35,618 nucleotides of DNA. Origin: Treponema sp. (GTDB lineage Bacteria; Spirochaetota; Spirochaetia; Treponematales; Breznakiellaceae). The notes beneath the pieces were generated by a model. That model was not told where the DNA came from. It saw nothing but the letters and a program-made list of their open reading frames with translations, and searched no databases. Every line of letters begins with the position of its first letter. Position 1 is the stretch's first letter. This document shows positions 8,205 to 15,828 of this stretch, in pieces. The stretch spans positions 1 through 35,618 of the forward strand of contig JAISAE010000005.1 of the NCBI GenBank assembly GCA_031266875.1, written 5' to 3'. The position numbers were made by a program, and so were the translations under genes.

Positions 8205-9119
8205 ATGAAAGAGACAGCCTGGCAAGAAAAAGAAGAATTCGGTTTCTCCTTTCCGTTCCGCTGCTGGGATTCGGCGCTGCCCGAATTTGTCTTTCCTTCC
8301 CACTGGCACGAATATTACGAACTGGTTATCGTTCTTGACGGAAAAGTCCAGGTAAAAATAGACGGAGACTCCTGGGAAGCGTCACGTGGTGATATTGTGG
8401 CTATCAATCTGGGTCAGTTACACGGTTATCCCTGTTCGGAAAACGGTACGCGCCTTAGGTTTTTCCAGTTTGAAGCGGGTATCTTTTCAAAGGACGCGAG
8501 GGTTGTCAGCGGCGAGGCGGTCTTTTCCCGGAAACCCGTCCTGCGCGGCGGCGGGAAGGCGGAACAGGACGCTTCGGACAAAGCGTTATACACACGGGTC
8601 TGTGGACTTCTTGCCAGTATGTTTACCGAGTATTGGGAGCAGAAAAAAGGGTACCGCCTTGCCATCAAGTCTGATCTTTATCAATTGGCGCTCGTCTATC
8701 TGAGAAACGGTTCGCCGGGAAACGACTCCCTGTCAAATAATTCCCCGTCCGCCATGAAACACCATGCCTCGTTTGTAACGGAACAGCGTATGGAACGGGT
8801 TTACCAGCTTATTTTTAAAAACTTCGACAATATTGATCTTGGCCTGGAAGAGGCGGCCCGGATCGCCGCGCTGAGTCCCTCTTACTTTGCCCGTCTTTTT
8901 AAGGAGCGGACAGGACGAAGTTTTTACGACTACCTTTCCACGATACGGGTAAGCCATGCTGCTGAGTTTCTGCTTATGACCGACTTGCCGGTGTCTTTGG
9001 TTGCTGGTAAATGCGGGTTTAACAGTCTGCCTACGTTCCACCGGGTGTTCAAAGCCGAAAAGGGCTGTACTCCAGCGGTGTACCGGAAAAAAGTAAAACA
9101 GCAAAACAGTAACAATTGA
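8205..9119 (+). CDS. AraC-family transcriptional regulator
   Basis: 304 aa. The N-terminal cupin-type sensor (about 15-115) includes FPSHWHEYYELVIVLDGKV and HGYPC. The C-terminal AraC DNA-binding domain (about 200-300) has two helix-turn-helix units: LEEAARIAALSPSYFARLFK, then LPVSLVAGKCGF with FHRVFKAEKGCTPAVYRK. It lies just upstream of the sugar transporter and xylosidase genes in the same direction, so it most likely senses a xylo-oligosaccharide or arabinoside and activates that operon. The downstream promoter has a good -10 but no matching -35, as expected for an activated promoter. Confidence 0.93.
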   Translation: MKETAWQEKEEFGFSFPFRCWDSALPEFVFPSHWHEYYELVIVLDGKVQVKIDGDSWEASRGDIVAINLGQLHGYPCSENGTRLRFFQFEAGIFSKDARVVSGEAVFSRKPVLRGGGKAEQDASDKALYTRVCGLLASMFTEYWEQKKGYRLAIKSDLYQLALVYLRNGSPGNDSLSNNSPSAMKHHASFVTEQRMERVYQLIFKNFDNIDLGLEEAARIAALSPSYFARLFKERTGRSFYDYLSTIRVSHAAEFLLMTDLPVSLVAGKCGFNSLPTFHRVFKAEKGCTPAVYRKKVKQQNSNN

Positions 9120-9164
9120 TATAAATTGAACGGGAATTGATACATCGCCCTAAAAGAGCCTCGT

Positions 9165-9199
9165 TATAATAGGCCTAATGGTTGCGTATGCGGCCTAAT
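9165..9199 (+). promoter_or_regulatory. Likely activator-dependent promoter of the sugar-uptake operon, with direct repeats
   Basis: TATAAT at 9165-9170 has no acceptable -35 at 16-18 bp; the nearest TTGATA (9137-9142) is 22 bp away. Immediately downstream are two direct copies of GGCCTAAT (9172-9179 and 9192-9199), 20 bp apart. Direct repeats about two helical turns apart are typical of AraC-family sites, though these lie at or after the start point. The SD AGAGGAG follows at 9205-9211. Confidence 0.45.
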
Positions 9200-9218
9200 C
9201 TTTTAGAGGAGTGATATT

Positions 9219-10511
9219 ATGAAAAGAACTATTGCATTGGCGCTGTTCGTCTCTATGGCGGCGGCTGGTCTGTTCGCGGGAGGCGACAAGCAGACATCAT
9301 CAGGCGGCGGGGCTCAGGGCAAAAAGACCATTGAGTTCTGGCATATCCAGAACACGGACCCTGCGCCCGCGATTATTGAGCGTGCCGTCAAGCGGTTTGA
9401 GGCGGCCAACCCGGATTACAAGGTGAATATCACCATCACGGCCAACGATTCCTACAAGCAGAAGATCTCCGTGGCTATGGCTTCGGGTCAGACGCCGGAT
9501 GTGTTTATGTCCTGGACAGGCGGCACGACAAACGAATACGTCAAGGCCGGGATGCTGGCGGACCTGACCCCGTACTTCAACGCCAACGGCTATAAGGCGA
9601 AATTCCTTGACGCGGGTATTGCCCAGGCTACGATAAACGGAAAGATCTACGGCTTCCCCTGCGAGAACGCGGCCATCGAGGGCGTCTGGTACAACAAAGA
9701 CATCTTTGCCCAATACGGCATCAACGTACCCACGACTATCGCGGAACTTGAGGCGGCCTGTGATACCCTCAAGGCAAACGGAATCACCCCGTTCTCCCTG
9801 GCGAACATGACCAAGTGGACAGGCATGATGTACTACCAGATTCTGCCCGCCCGGCACGGAGGGCTGGCGCCTTTTGCCAATGCCCTGGCCGGAACCGGCA
9901 GTTTTGAGGATCCGGCCTTTGTGTGGGCTGCGGAAAAGATTCAGAGCTGGGCCAGGAAAGGCTACTTTAACGATGGGTTTAACGGCCTTGACGAGGATTC
10001 CGGGCAATCCCGCACCCTGCTTTACACCGGACAGGCCGCCATGCATATACAGGGCAGTTGGTTTGCCTCGACCGTGCAGGGCGAAAACCCCTCCTTTATG
10101 AGCAAGGCCGGATTTTTCAATTTCCCCGCCGATGAAACCGGCTCAGGGAACCCTAAGACCGTTACGGGTACTATCGGCGACAATTTCTACCATGTCTCCA
10201 GCCGCACGGCCAGCCCCGACAAGGCGTTTGAAATGCTGACGTATCTCCTTGACGAACAGTCCGTCAAAGACCGCGTTGCCGCGGGCCGCATTCCGCCGCT
10301 CAAAGAGGTTGCCATAACCGACCCGCTGATAAAGCAGGTTTTCGACGCAATCCTGGCCGCGCCGGATGTGCAGCTCTGGTACGATCAGTCCCTGACTCCC
10401 GAAGTAGCGGATATAATGTTGAGCGCCTCCCAGGAACTTTTCGGCCTGTCGATCACGCCGCAGGAATTTGCCAAACGATGGGCGGACGCGCAAAGGGCCG
10501 CTCTCAGATAG
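9219..10511 (+). CDS. Sugar ABC transporter substrate-binding protein (CUT1 family)
   Basis: 430 aa. N-terminal signal peptide (KRTIALALFVSMAAAGLFA) ending LFAGG without a lipobox cysteine, then a Ser/Gly-rich linker. The mature part has the family 1 extracellular solute-binding pattern: TIEFWHIQNTDPAPAIIERA, PDVFMSWTGG, GKIYGFPCENAAIEGVWYN, and a C-terminal WADAQRAAL helix. It acts in the periplasm, delivering oligosaccharide to the two permeases downstream. SD AGAGGAG, 7 bases before the ATG. The adjoining GH43 gene points to xylo- or arabino-oligosaccharides as ligands. Confidence 0.93.
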   Translation: MKRTIALALFVSMAAAGLFAGGDKQTSSGGGAQGKKTIEFWHIQNTDPAPAIIERAVKRFEAANPDYKVNITITANDSYKQKISVAMASGQTPDVFMSWTGGTTNEYVKAGMLADLTPYFNANGYKAKFLDAGIAQATINGKIYGFPCENAAIEGVWYNKDIFAQYGINVPTTIAELEAACDTLKANGITPFSLANMTKWTGMMYYQILPARHGGLAPFANALAGTGSFEDPAFVWAAEKIQSWARKGYFNDGFNGLDEDSGQSRTLLYTGQAAMHIQGSWFASTVQGENPSFMSKAGFFNFPADETGSGNPKTVTGTIGDNFYHVSSRTASPDKAFEMLTYLLDEQSVKDRVAAGRIPPLKEVAITDPLIKQVFDAILAAPDVQLWYDQSLTPEVADIMLSASQELFGLSITPQEFAKRWADAQRAALR

Positions 10512-10519
10512 GGTTTAGA

Positions 10520-10646
10520 TGAAACGTTGTTTCAGATTCGGTTTTACCGTGCGTCCATTCGGACGCACAAACAGAGGTTAGTCTGAAACGTTGTTTCAGA
10601 TTCGGTTTTATAGTGCGTCCATTCGGACGCACGAACAGAGGTTACC
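10520..10646 (+). repeat. 64-bp leader element in tandem duplicate, two hairpins per copy
   Basis: Copy 1 is 10520-10583 and copy 2 starts at 10584; they differ at only a few positions. Each copy contains TGAAAC-GTT-GTTTCA (10520-10534 and 10584-10598), the hairpin GTGCGTCC-ATTC-GGACGCAC (10549-10568 and 10613-10632), and AACAGAGGTTA at its end, which in copy 2 supplies the ribosome site for the GH43 gene. There is no U-tract, so these are not standard terminators. They may be operators plus mRNA-stabilising or attenuating hairpins between the binding-protein gene and the enzyme gene. Confidence 0.9.
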
Positions 10647-12341
10647 ATGCATTTAGTTTCCAATCCGGTGCTGCCCGGATTTCACCCGGACCCTTCAATG
10701 GTGCGCGTTGGCGATACCTATTATCTTGCCAATTCGACCTTTGAATGGTATCCGGGCGTAGAAATTCACCGTTCCAAAGACCTTGCCAACTGGGAGCCGC
10801 TTCCTTCGCCGCTGGCGGAGAGGCGGCTGCTTGATATGGCCGGGAATTCCGCCTCGTGCGGCATCTGGGCGCCTTGCCTGAGCTACGACAAAGGGCTGTT
10901 TTACCTTATTTACACCAATGTGCAAAGCTGGGCGTCCGGCCCCTGGAAGGATACGCCGAATTTCCTTATCACCGCGCCCTCAATTGAAGAAGGCCCCTGG
11001 TCCGATCCGGTTTTTCTCAACGCTTCCGGGTTTGACCCGTCCCTCTTCCACGATGATGACGGCAGAAAGTGGCTGGTCAATATGGAGTGGGATTACCGCA
11101 ACTATTCCCGCGGCAAAGATTTGCCGGACCAGTTTACCGGCATCCTGTTACAGGAATACAGCCCCGTTGAAAAGCGGCTTACAGGAGAAACGCGGAAGAT
11201 TTTTACCGGCACGGCCTTAAAACTTACCGAAGGGCCGCACCTTTACAAGCGGAATGGCTGGTACTACCTCCTGACCGCCGAGGGTGGAACCCAGTACGAA
11301 CACGCGGCCACCGTTGCCCGATCCCGCGCAATCGAAGGCCCCTACGAGGTGCATCCGGCGAATCCGCTTATCACCTCCTACAACTGGCCTGATCATCCCC
11401 TGCAAAAGGCGGGACACGCGAGCTGGTGCGAAACCCCCAGCGGGAGAACCTATCTCGCGTTTCTCTGCGGGCGGCCCCTGCCCGGAACCCGGAACTGTGT
11501 GCTGGGACGGGAGACCGGCATCGCGGAGCTTGAGTGGCGGGACAACTGGCCGTACCTGAAATACGCCCCCGGAACGCGGCAAACGGACGAAGAGCTGTGG
11601 GGCGCGTCTGTCCCGAACTATCCGCCCCTGGCCTTTGAGCCGCCCGTTCTCCCCGCGTCCCCGCCTGAGCCGTACTCAAAGGCCAAACGCTATGTTTTTG
11701 ACGGCGGTTCCCTTGACCCGGACTTCAAGACCCTCCGCGTTCCGGCAGACCCGGCGCGTTATTCGCTTACGGCGCGTCCCGGGTTTCTCAGGCTGCGGGG
11801 CGGGCAGTCGCCGGTCTCCCTGTTTCAGCAAACCCTGCTTGCCCGCCGCCAGCAGGACTTTTCCTTCAGCGCCGAAACCTACCTGGAATTCGCGCCGGAG
11901 AGCTTTCAGGAACTGGCCGGCCTTTGCTGGCGTTACGACGAAAACAACCAGTACCTGCTTGCCGTTTCCCACGACGAGCAAAAGGGCCGGGTTTTGTCCG
12001 TTCAGGCGATGATAGGCGGCGAGTATTCACGGACCGAAGGCACGGACGCGAATACCGGCAGCGGCGGCATCTGGCTGGGACTGACCGTGCGGGAACGGAC
12101 AGGCCGCTTCCGGTATTCCCTTGACGGCAAGACGTGGGTCGTTCTGCGTCCGGCCCTGGACGCCGCCGTGCTTTCCGACGAGTATTTCCACGAAGGCTTT
12201 ACCGGCGCGTTTACCGGCATCTTCTGTGTCGATACTGCCCGCCGCGCCGCCTGCGCGGATTTCGGGTATTTTGCCTACACGCCGGAAGACGGCAAACCGG
12301 CAAACCGGATTACAGGAAAGGAGAAATTCTATGAGCAATAA
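10647..12341 (+). CDS. xynB: GH43 beta-xylosidase / alpha-L-arabinofuranosidase
   Basis: 564 aa, the normal length for two-domain GH43 beta-xylosidases. The N-terminus NPVLPGFHPDPSMVRVGDTY has the catalytic base Asp15. The pKa-modulating Asp130 is in SGFDPSLFHDDDG, and the acid Glu195 is in TEGPHLYKRNGWYYL. A C-terminal concanavalin-like domain begins at about 340 (RYVFDGGSLDPDF). There is no signal peptide, so it should act in the cytoplasm on imported oligosaccharides, releasing xylose or arabinose. Its 3' end overlaps the first permease gene by 11 bases. The symbol is by family homology; xylosidase versus arabinofuranosidase cannot be settled from sequence alone. Confidence 0.92.
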   Translation: MHLVSNPVLPGFHPDPSMVRVGDTYYLANSTFEWYPGVEIHRSKDLANWEPLPSPLAERRLLDMAGNSASCGIWAPCLSYDKGLFYLIYTNVQSWASGPWKDTPNFLITAPSIEEGPWSDPVFLNASGFDPSLFHDDDGRKWLVNMEWDYRNYSRGKDLPDQFTGILLQEYSPVEKRLTGETRKIFTGTALKLTEGPHLYKRNGWYYLLTAEGGTQYEHAATVARSRAIEGPYEVHPANPLITSYNWPDHPLQKAGHASWCETPSGRTYLAFLCGRPLPGTRNCVLGRETGIAELEWRDNWPYLKYAPGTRQTDEELWGASVPNYPPLAFEPPVLPASPPEPYSKAKRYVFDGGSLDPDFKTLRVPADPARYSLTARPGFLRLRGGQSPVSLFQQTLLARRQQDFSFSAETYLEFAPESFQELAGLCWRYDENNQYLLAVSHDEQKGRVLSVQAMIGGEYSRTEGTDANTGSGGIWLGLTVRERTGRFRYSLDGKTWVVLRPALDAAVLSDEYFHEGFTGAFTGIFCVDTARRAACADFGYFAYTPEDGKPANRITGKEKFYEQ

Positions 12342-13233
12342 AAATTCGCTCAAATATGCCCGGGAACGGGCAACAAACATCACCGCGGCGGTGTGCCTTG
12401 CGCCCGTCCTGCTGTTCCTTGTTATTTTCATCGTCTACCCCATCGTGGATTCCTTTACGATGAGTATGGTGAAGTGGAACGGCATCAGCCCGGACCGCGA
12501 ATTCGTGGGGCTGGCGAATTGGGCGGAACTTATCAAAGACCGCTACTTTTGGCAGGCTTTTCGGAACAACATCGTGGTCATGTTCATCTCCCTGGCCACC
12601 CAAGGGGTGCTGGCCATCGCCCTTGCCACCTTCCTCGACATCACCGGCAAGAAGGGCCTCGTCTTCAAAATCATCTGGTTCCTTCCCTACCTGATTTCGT
12701 CTGTGGCTATCGGTATCCTCTTCAAGTTCGCCCTGGACGCCAACTTTGGGATATTCGGCTCCCTCTCCCGCCTTTTGGGAGGCGGCAGCGTTGACCTGCT
12801 GGGCCACCCCAACCGGGCGCTTTTCGCGGTAATGGGCGTGGTAAGCTGGCAGTACACGCCCTTCTACATGATCCTCTACCTTGCCGCCTACGGCACCATC
12901 CCCGTGGAACTCTACGAGGCGGCGTCCATCGACGGCGCGACACGAGGCACGTATTTCTGGAAGGTATCGCTCCCCCTGCTCCGGCCTACCATCGTCTCTG
13001 CGGCAACCGTAAGCATCATCGGGTCTCTCAAATACTTCGATCTGGTATACGTGATGACCGGCGGCGGCCCCGGCTCGGCAACGGAACTCATGGCGACCCT
13101 CATGTACAAAACGACCTTTGTGCGGAAAACCTTCGGCTACGGCGCGGCGGTCGCGGGAGGAATGTTCATCCTCATCACCCTGGTCGCCCTGCTCACCGTG
13201 TACACCCTGAACAAAAAAGCGGAGGAATTCTAA
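12331..13233 (+). CDS. Sugar ABC transporter permease (MalF/LacF type)
   Basis: 300 aa from the ATG at 12331, preceded by AAAGGAG and overlapping the GH43 gene; a longer frame upstream is the shadow of that gene. Six membrane segments. The cytoplasmic EAA loop that contacts the ATPase reads EAASIDGATRGTYFWKVSLP, followed by a leucine/proline-rich helix. The first helix follows a basic N-terminus (KYARERA). It pairs with the next gene to form the inner-membrane channel. Confidence 0.93.
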   Translation: MSNKNSLKYARERATNITAAVCLAPVLLFLVIFIVYPIVDSFTMSMVKWNGISPDREFVGLANWAELIKDRYFWQAFRNNIVVMFISLATQGVLAIALATFLDITGKKGLVFKIIWFLPYLISSVAIGILFKFALDANFGIFGSLSRLLGGGSVDLLGHPNRALFAVMGVVSWQYTPFYMILYLAAYGTIPVELYEAASIDGATRGTYFWKVSLPLLRPTIVSAATVSIIGSLKYFDLVYVMTGGGPGSATELMATLMYKTTFVRKTFGYGAAVAGGMFILITLVALLTVYTLNKKAEEF

Positions 13234-14069
13234 TGAACAAACAAAAAAACGTTTCCCCCTGGTGGATAGTCGCCTTTGCCTTTGCCATTCTCTGGCTTCT
13301 CATCACGGGCATGCCCTTTTACTATCTGATTATCACCTCCTTCAAAAGCCTCGGTGATTTTCTGAGCGGCGGCCTTTTCAAAATGCCTGTTACCTGGGAA
13401 GTATCGAATTACATCAGGGTTTTTCAGGGAGGGTTTTTATACTACCTTGCCAACAGCCTGATAGTGGTACTCGTTTCTCTCGCGCTGCTGCTGTTCCTTT
13501 CGGCACTGGCCGCGTATCCCCTTTCCCGGATGACCTTCAAGCTGAACAAGCCGATTTACACCATCATCGTGGCGGCCATGTCGGTGCCGATATACATCAC
13601 GCTGATACCTCTTTTTGTGATGGCCATACGGACCGGTTTTTACGACACCCTTTGGGCGCTGGTGGGGCCGAACATCGCCTTTAACCTCCCGATGTCGGTG
13701 TTTATCCTCGTGTCGTTCATGCGCAGCATACCGAAAGAGCTTGAGGAAGCGGCGGAAATTGACGGCTGCGGCAAATTCACCACCTTTTTCAGGGTTATCT
13801 TCCCCCTGTCCAGGTCGGGCCTGGCGACCCTGGGCATCTACAACGGCGTAGTCATCTGGAACGAGTTCATCTTCGTGATGGTACTCACCCAGTCCCAGGC
13901 CGTCCGCACCCTGCCTCTGGCGGTGTGGCAGTTCCAGGGCCAGTATTCCAGCAACATCCCCGTTATCATGGCCGTGCTGACCCTTTCCTCCCTGCCGATA
14001 ATCCTGCTGTACGTCTTCGGCCAGGACAAACTGGTCAAAGGCATGATGGCCGGCGCGGTTAAGGGCTAA
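13233..14069 (+). CDS. Sugar ABC transporter permease (MalG/LacG type)
   Basis: 278 aa, starting by TAATG overlap with the preceding permease. Six membrane segments, with EAA loop EEAAEIDGCGKFTTFFRVIF. It is the last gene of the operon. No ATPase gene is nearby, as is common for CUT1 importers that share a UgpC/MsmX-type ATPase encoded elsewhere. Confidence 0.93.
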   Translation: MNKQKNVSPWWIVAFAFAILWLLITGMPFYYLIITSFKSLGDFLSGGLFKMPVTWEVSNYIRVFQGGFLYYLANSLIVVLVSLALLLFLSALAAYPLSRMTFKLNKPIYTIIVAAMSVPIYITLIPLFVMAIRTGFYDTLWALVGPNIAFNLPMSVFILVSFMRSIPKELEEAAEIDGCGKFTTFFRVIFPLSRSGLATLGIYNGVVIWNEFIFVMVLTQSQAVRTLPLAVWQFQGQYSSNIPVIMAVLTLSSLPIILLYVFGQDKLVKGMMAGAVKG

Positions 14070-14149
14070 TACGAGTAACGCTCCTGTCTTGGGCGTATTG
14101 CCGCTGTGCGGCGACTGGGCTATCTGGGGGTTCCGCGTTATGCGCTCCG

Positions 14150-14280
14150 GCCTGCCTACAACGCGGCGGCCTTACGGCCTCTTCCTTCTTACGCTTTCCG
14201 CCCTGAGTGGTTACATAGTCTCCCACAACTCGCCGCTCAGGGCATCTTGTAGGCGCAGCAGGGCAGGCTCCCCTGCCACT
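14150..14280. other. Multi-stem structured element after the transporter operon
   Basis: Nested inverted repeats: outer stem GCCTACAA (14154-14161) with TTGTAGGC (14247-14254); hairpin GGCC-TTAC-GGCC (14168-14179); and long stem GCCCTGAGTGG (14200-14210) with CCGCTCAGGGC (14233-14243, one G-U). A further hairpin GGCAGG...CCTGCC follows at about 14263-14277. The arrangement would form a three-way junction in RNA or cruciform DNA. It could be a REP-like intergenic repeat or a structured RNA; I cannot tell which. An open frame crosses it, but nothing suggests a protein. Confidence 0.45.
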
Positions 14281-14330
14281 CACGGGCCTGCCGTCAATGT
14301 GGCTTCGCCTTTGCTACCGCAGCGCACTCC

Positions 14331-14582
14331 GAGCGTACCCGACTATGCTCTGAGCGTACCCGACTATGCTCTGAGAATACCCGACTATGCTCTGAGAATA
14401 CCCGACTATGCTCTGAGCGTACCCGACTATGCTCGGAGAATACCCGACTATGCTCGGAGAATACCCAGCTATTCTCGGAGCGTACCCGACTATGCTCGGA
14501 GAATACCCGACTATGCTCGGAGCCTACCCGACTATGCTCGGAGCATACCAAGCTATTCTCGGAGCGTACCCGGCTATGCTCG
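14331..14582. repeat. 21-bp tandem repeat array 2 (12 units)
   Basis: Twelve units of exactly 21 bp, each starting GAG and ending TGCTC or TTCTC plus one base. Unit junctions form odd palindromes such as TATGCTC-G-GAGCATA. Variation is concentrated at two or three positions per unit. The seven-codon unit reads SVPDYAL in one plus frame and ERTRLCS in another, with no stop in either. No start codon or ribosome site makes a convincing gene here. Confidence 0.95.
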
Positions 14583-14621
14583 GAGTCCTCTGGTTGGGCT
14601 GAAGCGGTCTGATTTTGACGA

Positions 14622-14689
14622 GGTTTTGGTTTTGAGAAACTGGCCTCCTCTTTTTGGCTAGATTAATTTTGAGGCAATGCGCCCCCTTG
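14622..14689 (+). repeat. Dispersed element, copy 2 (upstream of module A)
   Basis: About 68 bp, homologous to 8070-8133: GGTTTTGGTTTTGAG, then CTAGATTAATTTTGAGGCAA, TGCGCC and CCTTG. It runs straight into the TTGACA of the module A promoter. A weaker trace (GAAGCAGCGGTCT, compared with GAAGCGGTCT here) lies at about 23624-23640 before module B. Confidence 0.75.
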
Positions 14690-14714
14690 ACATATTCAGC
14701 GTAAAGATTAGAGT
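14687..14714 (+). promoter_or_regulatory. Module A promoter
   Basis: TTGACA (14687-14692), 16-bp spacer, TAGAGT (14709-14714). The ATG at 14721 starts 7 bases after the -10, which is where transcription should begin, so the message would be leaderless. Module B has the same spacer and the same -10 to ATG distance. Confidence 0.7.
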
Positions 14715-14720
14715 GGTATT

Positions 14721-14891
14721 ATGTTTTTGAAACCAGCAGATAAAAAGGCAGAATATGCCTCTCACGACTCACGACTCACGACTCACGACTCACGACTCAC
14801 GACTCACGACTCACGACTCACGACTCACGACTCACGACTCACGACTCACGACTCACGACTCACGACTCACGCGATTATGGGGCGCGTGTAA
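14721..14891 (+). CDS. Module A leader frame, 56 aa, with heptapeptide repeats (phase-OFF product)
   Basis: ATG at the predicted transcription start, no Shine-Dalgarno. The product begins MFLKPADKKAEYAS, then repeats HDSRLTT encoded by the 7-bp array, and ends HAIMGRV with TAA at 14889-14891. Module B encodes MLYIADKKTAYTP at the same place; the two differ by one in-frame codon before ADKK, which supports translation. The frame used here stops 18 bases after the repeats, whereas a different frame continues for about 86 codons (14873-15130). A gain of one heptamer or a loss of two would join them. No domain is recognised. Confidence 0.5.
   Translation: MFLKPADKKAEYASHDSRLTTHDSRLTTHDSRLTTHDSRLTTHDSRLTTHAIMGRV
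14761..14871 (+). repeat. Heptanucleotide tandem repeat, 15 perfect copies plus a partial
   Basis: CTCACGA repeated 15 times without a single mismatch (14761-14865), plus CTCACG. Perfect identity means recent slippage. Seven is not a multiple of three, so each unit gained or lost changes the reading frame. The array is followed by CGATTAT, which also follows the module B array. Confidence 0.97.
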
Positions 14892-15130
14892 CCCGTGTCA
14901 AGTACCTGACACCGCAAATCCCTCAGTTTAGTCAGATTTCTCCGTTTAGACAGCAAAACTTCTCTTTTTTAGACAAAAATAGCTCATCCATTGTGCAGAC
15001 TGGAGTGTCCGTTGGCAAGAATGGCTCATTCTGCGGCAAGAACGGGGCGAATGGTAGCAAGAACAGCTCATTTTGCGGTAAGAATAATCCACTTGTTGGG
15101 AAAATAGACATAAAAGCGCAAGGCGCTTAA
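14873..15130 (+). other. Module A body frame, out of phase with its ATG
   Basis: Open frame from the repeat to TAA at 15128-15130. It begins DYGARVTRVKYLTPQIPQFS, passes KNSSSIVQTG, and ends with SVGKNGSFCGKN, a diverged second copy of that motif (SKNSSFCGKNNP), and GKIDIKAQGA. Module B has DYTLTRRRVKYLTP and SVGKNGSLCGK in the same relative frame. Nucleotide differences within these motifs are mostly synonymous (TAC/TAT, CCG/CCT, AAT/AAC, TCA/TCT), which supports coding. The DNA for RVKYLTP also forms an inverted repeat, GTGTCA-AGTACC-TGACAC (14895-14912). No function is known. Confidence 0.5.
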
Positions 15131-15144
15131 TATGGAGGATAGAT

Positions 15145-15828
15145 ATGACAGTAGTAAAAGCGGTTAATGTAAAGAAGGATTACGGGCTGAACGGTACAAC
15201 AGTACACGCTCTGCGAGGCATAAGCCTGAGTTTCGATGGCGGCGAGTTTGCCGCTATCGCGGGGCCATCGGGAAGCGGGAAGTCTACGTTCCTGCACCTC
15301 GCCGGTTGCCTTGATACCCTTACTTCGGGGTCGTTCAGCATCGCGGGAATCAATGTGGCGACGCTTACCAAGCGCCAGCTCGCCCTGTTGCGGCGCGACA
15401 GTATCGGCTTCATCTTTCAGGCATATAACCTGATCCCTGTGCTAACCGTGTTGGAAAACGTGTCGTTTCCACTCACGCTGCTCGGGGTCGGCAAAAAAGA
15501 AGCGCGGGAGCGGTCCCTTGAAGCCTTAGAAAGCGTGAGTCTTATTGGCATGGGAAACCGGCGTCCCAAAGAAATGTCCGGCGGTCAGCAACAGCGCGTG
15601 GCCATTGCAAGGGCCTTGGTAAAAAAACCCAGCCTGATCCTCGCAGACGAGCCAACCGCAAACCTCGATTCCAAAATCGGCAAGGAAATTCTGGAACTCA
15701 TGGTGAAGCTGAACCAAAGCGAAGGCACTACGTTCATATTCTCCACCCATGACGCCATGGTTATGGACTTTGCCCGCAGAATCGTGCTGCTGCGCGACGG
15801 ACAGATTGAACAGGAGCTCGTTAAATGA
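15145..15828 (+). CDS. ABC transporter ATP-binding protein (LolD/MacB type)
   Basis: 227 aa. Walker A GPSGSGKST (about 40-48), Q-loop in FIFQAYNLIPVLTVLENV, ABC signature MSGGQQQRVAIARAL, Walker B LILADEPTANLD, and the H-loop FSTHD. It is the size and type that powers FtsX-fold permeases such as LolCDE. It overlaps the next gene by ATGA. SD TGGAGGA, 7-8 bases before the ATG. With the two permeases and the LolA-like protein downstream it most likely drives extraction of lipoproteins or lipids from the inner membrane. Confidence 0.95.
   Translation: MTVVKAVNVKKDYGLNGTTVHALRGISLSFDGGEFAAIAGPSGSGKSTFLHLAGCLDTLTSGSFSIAGINVATLTKRQLALLRRDSIGFIFQAYNLIPVLTVLENVSFPLTLLGVGKKEARERSLEALESVSLIGMGNRRPKEMSGGQQQRVAIARALVKKPSLILADEPTANLDSKIGKEILELMVKLNQSEGTTFIFSTHDAMVMDFARRIVLLRDGQIEQELVK

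Noticed and set aside
14089-14661. 190-codon open frame through array 2
   Set aside because: It starts at a TTG with no ribosome site, crosses the structured element and the dispersed repeat, and only stays open because the 21-bp unit lacks stops.
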